Below, in pieces: positions 23,660 to 35,832 of a stretch of DNA of 64,000 nucleotides. The stretch is from Solen grandis (Eukaryota > Mollusca > Bivalvia > Adapedonta > Solenidae). The notes under the pieces were generated by a model, which was not told where the DNA came from, made no database searches, and saw nothing but the letters and a program-made list of their open reading frames with translations. The stretch spans positions 61,090,961 through 61,154,960 of the forward strand of contig CM037780.1 in NCBI GenBank assembly GCA_021229015.1, in the 5' to 3' direction. Within the stretch, counting starts at the first letter, position 1, and each line of letters begins with the position of its first letter. Made by a program: the position numbers and the translations under genes.

Positions 23660-24211
23660 ACTTGTGGATAAGATTTCACTTTTAAAGAGGCGTATGACAA
23701 GATTTTAACACTATTGAAGATGTTTACAAACTATTTCAAACTTCATCGCAAAGAAATTCAAAAACTATAGAATTCAAGTGATGATAAAATGGTAAAAACA
23801 TTCATCTAAAACCATATTGAAAGCCCTACAAAATATTAAACTTGAGCTGGTTTCCTTTCATTAAACTGAGCTGGTTTCTTTCAGCATACATAATGATATC
23901 AAAAAACATCTACTCCTAGAATGACTTTTGCTCATAATAATGAGTTATTGTGCATTATATCATAGAAATTTAAGAATTCTTTATTATCCTACAAGAATAA
24001 TAATTAGAAGCCAATCCTTTAAGTTTTTATTATTATTTTTGTTCACTTCTCCATAACAATTAAACATATTCACTTAAAACTTGGTGTACTGAGTTTTATT
24101 TTCATTCAAAGAAACTCATCTCGTAAGGGCAAGTAACTCTAAATACCTTTATTTTTTAAAGTCTTGGCTCAATGTCCTTTGCTCCGTGGTTTATATTAAC
24201 ACTGAAAAAAT
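23660..24211. other. AT-rich spacer without a gene
   Basis: Lies between the left inverted arm and the tandem-core element. No coding signal. Confidence 0.5.
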
Positions 24212-25182
24212 AAACAAGAGGGCCAAGATGGCCCTTGGTCGCTCACCTGAGAAAGATGATTGCTTAAGAAATAAAGATGCTTGAGTGTAAAAGTGAAATC
24301 TGGCTTTTTTTATGGTGAAATGGGCATAACTCCTAAATTTACAAGTCAATATCAGTTATAATTGAACCTGATTGTGAGATTATGGGCATAAACATTGTCT
24401 TAAAGTTTAAAAATGATTGTTAAAAAAATGAAGTTGGTAGAGAATAAACAAAGTGAAATCTTGTTTTTTTTAAAAGGGGCATAACTCCTGACCTAAATGA
24501 CCCATCTCAGCCACAATTGAACTCAATCGAGACATTTGGTCTTAAAATGTCATAAAGTTTGAAGATGATTGCTAAAAAAAGGAAGATGCTAGAGTGTAAA
24601 CAACGTGAAATATGGCTTTTTTTATATTAAAAGGGGCATAACTCCTGACCAAATTGACGGATCTCAGCCATAATCGAACTCAATCGAGACCTTATGGTCA
24701 TAAGCATTGTCATAAAGTTTGAAGATGATTGCTCAAAAGATGAAGATGCTAGAGTGTAAACAACGTGAAATATGGCTTTTTTTATATTAAAAGGGGCATA
24801 ACTCCTGACCAATACGGATCTCAGCATAATCAACTCAATCGAGACCTTATGGTCATAAGCATTGCATAAAGTTTGAAGATGATTGCTCAAAAGATGAAGA
24901 TGCTAGAGTGCAAACAATGTGAAATCTGGCTTTTTTGAATTTTAAAAGGGGCATAACTCCTGACCTAATGTTCCGATATCAGCCATAATCAAACTTGGCC
25001 GAGATTTTATGGTCATAAACATTGTTTTAAAGTTTGAAGATAATTGCTCATAAAATGAAGATGCTAGAGTGCAAACGAACAAATTGTGGACGACGGACGA
25101 CGGACGGACGGACGGACGGACGACGGACATTCATCGATCCTAAAAGCTCATCCTGAGCACAAGTGCTCAGGTGAGCTAAAAA
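24212..25182 (+). mobile_element. GCTCACCTGAG element 1 (about 160-bp core units)
   Basis: The left end has AGAGGGCCAAGATGGCCC and CGCTCACCTGAG. The right end has (GACG)n, the hairpin TGAGCACAAGTGCTCA and GGTGAGCTAA. The core is about five tandem units of roughly 155-160 bp with the anchor AAGGGGCATAACTCCTGACC. No ORF. The short inverted subterminal repeats, 3' hairpin followed by CTAA, and minisatellite core resemble Helentron-derived non-autonomous elements. The superfamily call is inference. The open frames here are repeat translations. Confidence 0.8.
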
Positions 25183-25309
25183 GTAACAGTTAATATTACA
25201 TTATCCAGTACTCAAAAAAGAGGTTTGCATTGTCTTTGGACATCCTTTGATTTATGTTGGATGGCAATAAAAAAAATAAGAAAGGAATATACATGTAATA
25301 GTTTTTGAA

Positions 25310-26600
25310 GATCGTCCCTTACAGTTCAGCCTGAGGACACAAAGTCCTCAGTTGACGTGTGTCGCCACGAGGAGGCACTGTATAGGGCTTGACCATGGAG
25401 AGGCTATATACTGGCAGGGGAGACTGATGTTCCTTTTTTCGCCAGAAACTTGCTAGCCAGCGGTGGATGCTAAAGCACACCACACCAGACGCGTCGCATG
25501 GCCCATTTTGACACACACACAAGAGCCAAGAAACTGGCAGATGTTATCAATCGAAATTGATATCTGTGAACCCCAAACACAGAGAAATCTGAAACTTTTA
25601 TTTCTGAACTACTGTGTGCCACTTTTTACGACATTGGCAGGTCTATGAATAAGCTGAAGAGGAAACAAAATATATATTAATGAGACAACAACAACAAGGA
25701 AAAAGATAGAATAAAACGACAATGAAAAAACTATACGAGAATAAATGTTTAAGGAAAAAAAAAAGAAATACAAGTCAAAGCAAAAAGGAGAACTGTTTTA
25801 GGGGGAAAAAAAGGAAGAAAAAAGATAGTGGAAAATAAGTAATAAAAAAAAAACACAAAATATAACTACACTTAAACAAATTTTGCCCGACTTCATAAGT
25901 AGTAAGAAATAGGGGATGAGCTGGACTATTTCAGTAACTATCTATGAAGACCCCAAACATATTAGAATATAACTACACTTAAACAAATTTGCCCGACTTC
26001 AAAGTAGTAAGAAATAGGGGATGAACTGGACTATTTCAGTAACTACCATGAAGACCCAAACATATTAGAATATAATACACAAAAATTTTCCCTTAAAAAA
26101 AGGGGGGACTATTTCATACTACATGAAGACCCAAAAATATAATAATACAATTGCACTAAAACTAATTCTGACATACTTTTAAGAGACAGCATCGGAGGAG
26201 ACAGTAGTCGGATACAAGGGAGCCCGGGTGCGATACCCTAGCTCTTAGTGAATAGACCCCTTGGTTCTTTTACGTGCCCGGTGTATAGCATCAATACACG
26301 GATGAATTGTTTCTCGGTAGAACCAGTACTGAGGTCTCCGAGTTCCAATAGCAGACCCATTGTGTTGATTGCCAGTAAAGGTTGCATCTGGTACCAATTT
26401 GTACGCCTTTCGTTTGACACGGTTATAATAAATAAGAACAATCTTACATGTGCATATTGGAGCAGGCCACACTTTCATCTCTACAATTCTGGTAGAAGTG
26501 CATGGTACCATCTTAAAACCAATCAAGCTGATTTGAACGGCATTAGGGTCATTGGTGTAGTTGAACCATCTCGCAGATTCTCGACCAACTGTGAATAGTG
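25310..26600 (+). repeat. 1.3-kb module, copy in A
   Basis: The direct counterpart of 30248-31605 and the inverse of 22085-23630. It contains a purine-rich A tract (25680-25860), an array of the 105-bp repeat that looks eroded at 25975-26110, and the conserved TTCTTTTACGTGCCCGGTG block. No gene is supported. Confidence 0.85.
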
Positions 26601-27606
26601 ATTTAAAACTAAAAAGCTTTGATGATCTTTTTAAGCAGCTCGTTCACAAAAAATCATTGCTAAGCATTAGTTTTTTTTTAAAACTATTTGTATGTATTAC
26701 GTTTATCAATACCCATTTACAGAGACATGGTCCCATATTGCAACATTCTGTGATTGTTAAAAAAAGGGACTGTCAGGGAACAGCACGGTCGACTCCTCTA
26801 GCGCCTTGACTGCATTATTGGATACTTATCATTATCTGCTTGTTCATCTTCTTTTCAATTTTAACATAATCATAGTATTATAATATTTTTCCCATTTAGT
26901 GCTGTAAAGTCAGAGAACAGCACGCTCGACTATTCAAAAATCAAAGTGAATGTAAATTAAGTGAAATATATTTCAATTCTTGACTTTCACATACCCTGTA
27001 TATAATAATAGTCAAAAATGATAAACCTTGATAGGCTTTTTTTATTATTTTATTTTGATACTTGAAAAGACCCAAAATTTACATTAAAACCAAATAAGAG
27101 TTGTTAACTTGATTATACTGGATGGTTGGGAAATATTATGTGAAGTTTTAATCAGTTACATACAGTGGTTACTGAGATCTAGCATTAGTAGTTATGGAGA
27201 AACCTAGACATAAAACTAAACCATGAAAATTTCTAAAAAGTTCATTATTCTTGCAAAGAGCAAGATACAGTTATGGCAGCCTTAAGTCAACTGATGGTGC
27301 TGAATAAATGTTCAAAGTTTCCAACATTAGTCATGACACTTCATGTGTAAGGATTGATCTAAAAATAATACTTATCCAGGATGAACACCGACTCCGACGA
27401 CGCAATAGTAATGAAAACAGTTAAAAAATTAGGTGAGCCTATAATGATATGCAACAGTGTTCGAAGTAGTTAAAGTAGAGGAAGATGATGATAGGGAATA
27501 GTTGTATGAGTAGTGGTAGTAGTCGTTGAATGTAGAAGAATAAAAATGCTGGTATGAAACAGCAGTTATGAAACAGTTGTAGTAGTAATAAGAGTAGAGT
27601 ACTTAC
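26601..27606. other. Non-coding part of copy A
   Basis: No recognisable gene. The text is repeated at 31604-32609. Confidence 0.5.
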
Positions 27607-27788
27607 CTGGTCACATCTCCATGGACAAGAATTAAACCAACATCTCCATTTCATGAAGTGCTAAACCCAAAATATTCCTCTCTCAGAGGCTCAAGGTTGA
27701 AGGCTGGTTTCTGACTTTTAAGACACATTTCCTGGTGACAGAATTGATGCTGCAGGAGACCTATGAAGCCAAATGCTTTTGTCAATCC
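27607..27788 (-). other. Conserved splice-flanked block, possible exon (copy A)
   Basis: On the minus strand, a 182-bp block is preceded by TTTTTAATTCAG and followed by GTAAGT. The frame starting GLTKAFGFIGLLQ and continuing FCHQEMCLKSQ...EPLREEYFGF is open for about 49 codons before a TGA, then NGDVGLILVHGD. The same borders exist in copy B and in a diverged third copy, where the block is 188 bp. I do not recognise a protein. It could be an exon of a duplicated or dead gene, or a chance pairing of splice-like signals. Confidence 0.3.
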
Positions 27789-27792
27789 CTGA

Positions 27793-28395
27793 ATTAAAAA
27801 TATATATATATATATAATAATCATATTTCAATATTCATTATTTCAACACTCAATCATCAACATATAAAGAGGTCAAAGAAAGAACTTAAACCACCAGTAT
27901 AATTTAAGAACACCCTGCAGCCTGACAGCTGATCAGGTTTTATATCAGTCGCTTAAGCTTTCATTTCCACTCGTCTCAGCTTATCAAAGGTAAAATGAAT
28001 GTGTTTTGTACAAAATCAAATCAGTTTGAACAATAAAATAAATGCTTGACTTAAAATCTGTATAATGTGTATACAAATACTACAATCAATCGTATAAAAT
28101 AAAAGAATCATTCCATTTCAAACCCAACTAAAATATGACAAACGACATACAAAATGCATCATACCAACGAAAACGAAGCCAACCCTTAGCATTTTCTAAA
28201 ATTAAGAAGTTCACTAAGTGATGCAATGGAATTTAGGTAAGTAAATATATTTCATTAATTTCGCTTTCGGTTTGATCTGGTTTTGCAATCGTGTGAAGGT
28301 GCCTGAATGATAAAAAAAATCATCATCATTATCAACAACATCTACAAACTGCCTGTAGTTGCCGTGGTCTAGTCTGCTGATCCGGTATAGGTCCA
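27793..28395. other. Non-coding part of copy A
   Basis: Holds a short (TA)n run near 27800-27816 and sequence conserved in copy B and in the older copy C. No gene is seen. Confidence 0.5.
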
Positions 28396-28640
28396 ACCCT
28401 GGACATGTTGTTTGTTTGGGTTTAATGTCCCACCGACAATAATTCAGTCATTTGGAGACTATATCAACTTCAGACAGATAGGGTACTGCCACAATGCAGT
28501 ATAACGCCGTAGACACGTGGCATGATAACATAGCCATTCACATTATCCTGCCATCGGACCAACCAGTCCTGGATCTACCCTTATATGCTGAGCGACAAGC
28601 AAGGGAGCTATACCAGTACCATTGTCCCTGACATTGGTAT
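28396..28640 (-). mobile_element. SINE-like element (copy A)
   Basis: Minus-strand repeat ending in GACATTAAACCCAAACAAAC. The body contains TACCAGTACCATT, GGACCAACCAGTCCTGGA and CGCCGTAGACACGTGGCATG (plus-strand reading). Relatives lie at 33407-33655, 46335-46490, 58010-58262 and 61057-61280. The 58010 copy still has a tRNA-like head. Confidence 0.7.
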
Positions 28641-28663
28641 GTCATCATCATCATCATCATCAC
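28633..28663. repeat. (CAT)n at the duplication junction
   Basis: A CAT trinucleotide run ends in CACCA, where the tandem duplication joins the element left end. The equivalent run at the end of copy B is at 33655-33677. Confidence 0.9.
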
Positions 28664-28665
28664 CA

Positions 28666-30118
28666 AGATGGCCCTTGGTCGCTCACCTGAGAAAGATGAT
28701 TGCTTAAGAAATAAAGATGCTTGAGTGTAAAAGTGAAATCTGGCTTTTTTTATGGTGAAATGGGCATAACTCCTAAATTTACAAGTCAATATCAGTTATA
28801 ATTGAACCTGATTGTGAGATTATGGGCATAAACATTGTCTTAAAGTTTAAAAATGATTGTTAAAAAAATGAAGTTGGTAGAGAATAAACAAAGTGAAATC
28901 TTGCATTTTTTGTATTAAAAGGGGCATAACTCCTGACCTAAATGACCCATCTCAGCCACAATTGAACTCAATCGAGACATTATGGTCATTAACATTGTCA
29001 TAAAGTTTGAAGATGATTGCTAAAAAAAGGAAGATGCTAGAGTGTAAACAACGTGAAATATGGCTTTTTTTTATATTAAAAGGGGCATAACTCCTGACCA
29101 AATTGACGGATCTCAGCCATAATCGAACTCAATCGAGACCTTATGGTCATAAGCATTGTCATAAAGTTTGAAGATGATTGCTCAAAAGATGAAGATGCTA
29201 GAGTGTAAACAAATTGATTTCTGGCATTTTTTTATATTAAAAGGGGCTTAACTCCTGACCTAATCAACTGATCTCAGTCATAATCAAACTCAATCGAGAC
29301 CTTATGGTCATAAGCATTGCCATAAAGTTTGAAGATGATTGCTCAAAAGATGAAGATGCTAGAGTGTAAACAATGTGAAATATGGCATTTTTTGAATATT
29401 AAAAGGGGCATAACTCCTGACCTAATTGATGAATGTCAGCCATAATCGAACTCAATCGAAACCTTATGGTCATAAGCATTGCCATAAAGTTTGAAGACGA
29501 TTGCTCAAAAGATGAAGATGCTAGAGTGTAAACAACTTGAAATATGGCATTTTTTGAATTTTAAAAGGGGCATAACTCCTGACCTAATGTTCCGATATCA
29601 GCCATAATTGAACTTGGCCGAGATTTTATGGTCATAAACATTGATATAAAGTTTTAAGATAATTGCTCATGAAATGAAGATGCTAGAGTGCAAACAATGT
29701 GAAATCTGGCTTTTTTTGAATTTTAAAAGGGGCATAACTCCTGACCTAATGTTCCGATATCAGCCATAATCGAACTTGGCCGAGATTTTATGGTCATAAA
29801 CATTGATTTAAAGTTTGAAGATAATTGCTCATGAAATGAAGATGCTAGAGTGCAAACAATGTGAAATCTGGCTTTTTTGAATTTTAAAAGGGGCATAACT
29901 CCTGACCTAATGTTCCGATATCAGCCATAATCAAACTTGGCCGAGATTTTATGGTCATAAACATTGTTTTAAAGTTTGAAGATAATTGCTCATAAAATGA
30001 AGATGCTAGAGTGCAAACGAACAAATTGTGGACGACGGACGATGGACGGACGGACGGACGACGGACATTCATCGATCCTAAAAGCTCATCCTGAGCACAA
30101 GTGCTCAGGTGAGCTAAA
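28666..30118 (+). mobile_element. GCTCACCTGAG element 2 (about 160-bp core, eight units)
   Basis: The copy-B counterpart of the element at 24212-25182. The anchor GGGGCATAACTCCTGACC recurs about every 160 bp from 28919 to 29889. It ends with (GACG)n, TGAGCACAAGTGCTCA and GGTGAGCTAA. Confidence 0.85.
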
Positions 30119-30247
30119 AAGTAACAGTTAATATTACATTATCCAGTACTCAAAAAAGAGGTTTGCATTGTCTTTGGACATCCTTTGATTTATGTTGGAT
30201 GGCAATAAAAAAAATAAGAAAGGAATATACATGTAATAGTTTTTGAA

Positions 30248-31605
30248 GATCGTCCCTTACAGTTCAGCCTGAGGACACAAAGTCCTCAGTTGACGTGTGT
30301 CGCCACGAGGAGGCACTGTATAGGGCTTGACCATGGAGAGGCTATATACTGGCAGGGGAGACTGATGTTCCTTTTTTCGCCAGAAACTTGCTAGCCAGCG
30401 GTGGATGCTAAAGCACACCACACCAGACGCGTCGCATGGCCCATTTTGACACACACACAAGAGCCAAGAAACTGGCAGATGTTATCAATCGAAATTGATA
30501 TCTGTGAACCCCAAACACAGAGAAATCTGAAACTTTTATTTCTGAACTACTGTGTGCCACTTTTTACGACATTGGCAGGTCTATGAATAAGCTGAAGAGG
30601 AAACAAAATATATATTAATGAGACAACAACAACAAGGAAAAAGATAGAATAAAACGACAATGAAAAAACTATACGAGAATAAATGTTTAAGGAAAAAAAA
30701 AAGAAATACAAGTCAAAGCAAAAAAAAAAAACTAAACAAAGAAAAGAAATCACAAAAGTTTATAAAAAATTAGTTAAAAAAAAAAGTAGAAAGAAAAAAA
30801 AAAAATAAGGAAAAGAAATATAACTACACTTAAACAAATTTTGCCCGACTTCATAAGTAGTAAGAAATAGGGGATGAGCTGGACTATTTCAGTAACTATC
30901 TATGAAGACCCCAAACATATTAGAATATAACTACACTTAAAAAATTTGCCCAACTTCAAAAGTAGTAAGAAATAGGGGATGAACTGGACTATTTCAGTAA
31001 CTTACGCATGAAGACCCATATATATATATAAACATATTAGAATATAATTACACTTTAACAAATTTTGCCCAGCTTCATAAGTAGTAAGAAATAGGGGATG
31101 AGCAGGACTATTTCATTCACTACGAATGAAGACCCAAAAATATAATAATACAATTGCACTAAAACTAATTCTGACATACTTTTAAGAGACAGCATCGGAG
31201 GAGACAGTAGTCGGATACAAGGGAGCCCGGGTGCGATACCCTAGCTCTTAGTGAATAGACCCCTTGGTTCTTTTACGTGCCCGGTGTATAGCATCAATAC
31301 ACGGATGAATTGTTTCTCGGTAGAACCAGTACTGAGGTCTCCGAGTTCCAATAGCAGACCCATTGTGTTGATTGCCAGTAAAGGTTGCATCTGGTACCAA
31401 TTTGTACGCCTTTCGTTTGACACGGTTATAATAAATAAGAACAATCTTACATGTGCATATTGGAGCAGGCCACACTTTCATCTCTACAATTCTGGTAGAA
31501 GTGCATGGTACCATCTTAAAACCAATCAAGCTGATTTGAACGGCATTAGGGTCATTTGTGTAGTTGAACCATCTCGCAGATTCTCGACCAACTGTGAATA
31601 GAGAT
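30248..31605 (+). repeat. 1.3-kb module, copy in B
   Basis: Near-identical to 25310-26600, except that the A-rich stretch (30720-30830) and the 105-bp array (30930-31140) differ and look more intact. Confidence 0.85.
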
Positions 31606-32609
31606 TTAAAACTAAAAAGCTTTGATGATCTTTTTAAGCAGCTCGTTCACAAAAAATCATTGCTAAGCATTAGTTTTTTTTTAAAACTATTTGTATGTAT
31701 TACGTTTATCAATACCCATTTACAGAGACATGGTCCCATATTGCAACATTCTGTGATTGTTAAAAAAAGGGACTGTCAGGGAACAGCACGGTCGACTCCT
31801 CTAGCGCCTTGACTGCATTATTGGATACTTATCATTATCTGCTTGTTCATCTTCTTTTCAATTTTAACATAATCATAGTATTATAATATTTTTCCCATTT
31901 AGTGCTGTAAAGTCAGAGAACAGCACGCTCGACTATTCAAAAATCAAAGTGAATGTAAATTAAGTGAAATATATTTCAATTCTTGACTTTCACATACCCT
32001 GTATATAATAATAGTCAAAAATGATAAACCTTGATAGGCTTTTTTTATTATTTTATTTTGATACTTGAAAAGACCCAAAATTTACATTAAAACCAAATAA
32101 GAGTTGTTAACTTGATTATACTGGATGGTTGGGAAATATTATGTGAAGTTTTAATCAGTTACATACAGTGGTTACTGAGATCTAGCATTAGTAGTTATGG
32201 AGAAACCTAGACATAAAACTAAACCATGAAAATTTCTAAAAAGTTCATTATTCTTGCAAAGAGCAAGATACAGTTATGGCAGCCTTAAGTCAACTGATGG
32301 TGCTGAATAAATGTTCAAAGTTTCCAACATTAGTCATGACACTTCATGTGTAAGGATTGATCTAAAAATAATACTTATCCAGGATGAACACCGACTCCGA
32401 CGACGCAATAGTAATGAAAACAGTTAAAAAATTAGGTGAGCCTATAATGATATGCAACAGTGTTCGAAGTAGTTAAAGTAGAGGAAGATGATGATAGGGA
32501 ATAGTTGTATGAGTAGTGGTAGTAGTCGTTGAATGTAGAAGAATAAAAATGCTGGTATGAAACAGCAGTTATGAAACAGTTGTAGTAGTAATAAGAGTAG
32601 AGTACTTAC
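31606..32609. other. Non-coding part of copy B
   Basis: No gene. Corresponds to 26601-27606. Confidence 0.5.
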
Positions 32610-32791
32610 CTGGTCACATCTCCATGGACAAGAATTAAACCAACATCTCCATTTCATGAAGTGCTAAACCCAAAATATTCCTCTCTCAGAGGCTCAAGGT
32701 TGAAGGCTGGTTTCTGACTTTTAAGACACATTTCCTGGTGACAGAATTGATGCTGCAGGAGACCTATGAAGCCAAATGCTTTTGTCAATCC
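32610..32791 (-). other. Conserved splice-flanked block, possible exon (copy B)
   Basis: Same block and borders as 27607-27788, effectively identical. See that entry for the open frame and the doubts. Confidence 0.3.
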
Positions 32792-33406
32792 CTGAATTAA
32801 AAATATATATATATATATAATAATCATATTTCAATATTCATTATTTCAACACTCAATCATCAACATATAAAGAGGTCAAAGAAAGAACTTAAACCACCAG
32901 TATAATTTAAGAACACCCTGCAGCCTGACAGCTGATCAGGTTTTATATCAGTCGCTTAAGCTTTCATTTCCACTCGTCTCAGCTTATCAAAGGTAAAATG
33001 AATGTGTTTTGTACAAAATCAAATCAGTTTGAACAATAAAATAAATGCTTGACTTAAAATCTGTATAATGTGTATACAAATACTACAATCAATCGTATAA
33101 AATAAAAGAATCATTCCATTTCAAACCCAAACTAAAATATGACAAACTTGACAATACAAAATGACATCATACCAACGAAAACAAAGAAGCCATCCCCTTA
33201 CATTTTCTAAAATTAAGAAGTTCACTAAGTGATGCAATGGAATTTAGGTAAGTAAATATATTTCATTAATTTCGCTTTCGGTTTGATCTGGTTTTGCAAT
33301 CGTGTGAAGGTGCCTGAATGATAAAAAAAATCATCATCATTATCAACAACATCTACAAACTGGCCTGTAGTTGCCGTGGTCTAGTCTGCTGATCCGGTAT
33401 AGGTCC

Positions 33407-33655
33407 AACCCTGGACATGTTGTTTGTTTGGGTTTAATGTCCCACCGACAATAATTCAGTCATTTGGAGACTATATCAACTTCAGACAGATAGGGTACTG
33501 CCACAATGCAGTATAACGCCGTAGACACGTGGCATGATAACATAGCCATTCACATTATCCTGCCATCGGACCAACCAGTCCTGGATCTACCCTTATATGC
33601 TGAGCGACAAGCAAGGGAGCTATACCAGTACCATTGTCCCTGACATTGGTATGTC
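33407..33655 (-). mobile_element. SINE-like element (copy B)
   Basis: The duplicate of 28396-28640, at the same position in copy B, so it was inserted before the segmental duplication. Confidence 0.7.
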
Positions 33656-33689
33656 ATCATCATCATCATCATCATCACCAATAACAACA

Positions 33690-34002
33690 GCATTCTACAA
33701 ACTGTAGTTGCTGTGGTCCAGTCTGCGGATCAAGTACAGGTCTAACCCAGGAAAAGTTGAGAGTGGAGCGGGAAACAACAATTTTGATTCCGTCCTATCT
33801 AAGGGATAATGTATAGTTATGTAATTTTCAAAGTAGACAGTGGTTGTTAAGTGAACGGTCCACTACATGTGAGAAATTCGAAATCAGTAGAAATCTTCAA
33901 GAAAACCCTTAAAACATTAAATTTCACGGATTTTGAGTGTTTTTTTTACGTGTATGTTGTTTTATGCATAGGACAGGTCCACTTGACTCATATAGTTGTA
34001 TA
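33690..34002. repeat. Flank module F, first full copy
   Basis: Shares TCTACAAACTGTAGTTG-like, GTGGTCCAGTCTGCGGATC and CCACTACATGT blocks with 35833-36125. A truncated start of the same module precedes the SINE at 28331-28395 and 33345-33406. Confidence 0.7.
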
Positions 34003-34008
34003 GTTTAC

Positions 34009-34880
34009 CTAGTCACCTCTCCAATGCTCGCCATGGACAAGAAGCAACCAACGTCTCCATTGCATGAAGTGCTCATACCAAACGATCTCTCTGAGGCTCA
34101 ATGATGAGGATTGTTCTCAGACTTTGCAGACACTACTTTCTGATGACAGAATGGGTGATGCATGAGATATATGACATCAACTGTTTTTGCCAATCCCTGA
34201 AATAAAAATGATACCAATTATAGTCACATTTCAATATTCATAATTCTCAGTCATCAATATATTAAAGCGATGAAAAGAAAGGGCTTAAACCACCAGTATA
34301 ATTTCGGAACAGTCTGTAACTTGCAACTGATCAGGTTTTAAATCAGTTGCTAAAACTGTCATTATCATTCGTCTTAGCTTATCAAAGGTAAAATGAAAGT
34401 GTGTTGTACCAAAACAAACAAGTTTCAACAATAGAATAAATGGCTGACCTATGATATAAAATGTACATACAAATAGTACACTTTACAAGCATTTTACAGT
34501 AAACTTCCGAACACAATACATATCAATCTGTGAGATCAAGTCAGTTGTCTTCCTTTAACATTCTCCCCGTGTTAGCAATAATGCCAAATACCAAGAATAT
34601 ACATGTAAATGTATGGGACTAGACGGTAGGCCAAATCATTTTTATCGATTAATACACTAATTACCAGCGCGACGAAATCAAGCGTATAAAATAGAAGAAT
34701 AATTCCATTTCCAACCCGAACTTAAATAAGACAAATGTACGATACAAAATAACATCATACCTATGTATACAAAGACCCTTTCCCGAGACAGTCTCCACTT
34801 ACATAAAATATATATAATTAATTTCGCTTTCAGTTTGATTTGGTTTTGCAATCACGTGAAGGTGCCTGCATGATATAACA
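34009..34880. repeat. Older diverged copy C of the duplicated segment
   Basis: Aligns collinearly with about 27607-28330 and 32610-33340: the possible exon block, ATCAGGTTTTAAATCAGT, CTTATCAAAGGTAAAATGAA, and TTGGTTTTGCAATC near the end. Divergence is far greater than between A and B, so the locus duplicated at least twice. The block equivalent to the possible exon is 34009-34196 (188 bp, minus), where every frame has stops. Confidence 0.75.
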
Positions 34881-35792
34881 AGAGGGCCAAGATGGCCCTG
34901 TGTCGCTCACCTGATTAAGATAGCTGTGTTAGGCATAATGACAAAAAATCTGGCATCTAAAGTGTTTTTCTAACATTTGACTAAGTGACCTACATATTGA
35001 TCCTACCTGAATTTGCACTCAACTGGGAATTCATGCAGTCATCATTCATACCAAATTTTATGAAGATTGGGCCAAAACTGTGGCCTGTAGAGTGTTCACA
35101 AGGTTTTTCTAAGATTTGACCTGGTGACCTAGTTTTTGACCCCAACATGACCCAATTTCAACTCATCAAATATCATTAGACAAACATCCTGACCAAATTA
35201 TGAAGATTGGGCAAAACTGTGGCCTTAGAGGTTCACAAGGTTTTTCTAAGATTTGACCTGAGTGTTACAAGGTTTTTCTAAGATTTGACCTGTGACCTAG
35301 TTTTTGACCCCACATGACCCATTTCAAACTCATCCGAAATATCATGTAGACAAACATCCTGACCAAGTTTCATGAAGATTGGGCCAAAACTGTGGCCCCT
35401 AGAGTGTTCACAAGGTTTTTATAAGATTTGACCTGGTGACCTAGTTTTTGACCCAACATGACCCAATTTCGAACTCATCCTAGATATCATATAGACAAAT
35501 CTTCTTGACTAAGTTTCATGAAGATTGGGCCAAAGTTGTGGCCTGTAGAGTGTTCACAAGGTTTTTCTAAGATTTGACCTAGTGACCTAGTTTTTGACCC
35601 CACATGACTCAATTTCGAACTCATCCGAGATATTATGTAGACAAACATCCTGACCAAATTTCATGAAGATTGGGCCAAAACTGTGGCCTCTAGAGTGTTC
35701 ACAAGCAATTGTTGACGACGGACAACTGACGACGCACGACGGACAAAAGGCGATCACAAAAGCTCAAGCACAAGTGCTCAGGTGAGCTAAAA
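34877..35792 (+). mobile_element. GCTCACCTGAG element 3 (about 147-bp core units)
   Basis: Left end AGAGGGCCAAGATGGCCC with CGCTCACCTGAT. Right end (GACG)-rich, CACAAGTGCTCAGGTGAGCTAA. The core repeats GATTTGACCTGGTGACCTAG and GAAGATTGGGCCAAAACTGT. It is a different core from elements 1 and 2, but related in reverse complement to the core at 50121-51571. No ORF. Confidence 0.8.
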
Positions 35793-35832
35793 ATCAATCA
35801 TCATCATCATCATCAACAACAACAACAATATT

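Larger units (their letters stand above)
24226..28665 (+). repeat. Segmental duplication, copy A
   Basis: This 4.44-kb segment is repeated in direct orientation at 28666-33680 with near-identical sequence. Example differences are one base at about 26551 and one at about 26596. Copy A has fewer tandem-core units than copy B, which explains most of the 575-bp size difference. Confidence 0.92.
28666..33680 (+). repeat. Segmental duplication, copy B
   Basis: Direct repeat of 24226-28665. The offset rises from 4,938 to 5,003 to about 5,011 along the copy, reflecting small indels. After 33680 the sequence continues into the original right flank (ATAACAACAGC...), while copy A instead runs into the start of copy B. 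Confidence 0.92.

Noticed and set aside
24627..25130. Minus-strand frames in the tandem-core elements, and similar at 28538, 29884, 38556, 38710, 39027 and 50062
   Set aside because: They are translations of tandem repeat units shared by many copies of non-coding elements.
25076..25136. CRISPR-like array
   Set aside because: The GACG repeats and tandem cores lack unique spacers; the genome is clearly animal and these are minisatellites and microsatellites.
26245..26598. Frames of 93 and 116 codons on opposite strands, repeated at 31248-31601
   Set aside because: Both sit on the same repeat module; conservation reflects recent duplication and not protein constraint. A gene is possible but unsupported.
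27439..27654. 71-codon minus-strand frame, repeated at 32442
   Set aside because: Leucine/phenylalanine-rich translation of AG-rich repeats; overlaps the splice-flanked block in another frame.
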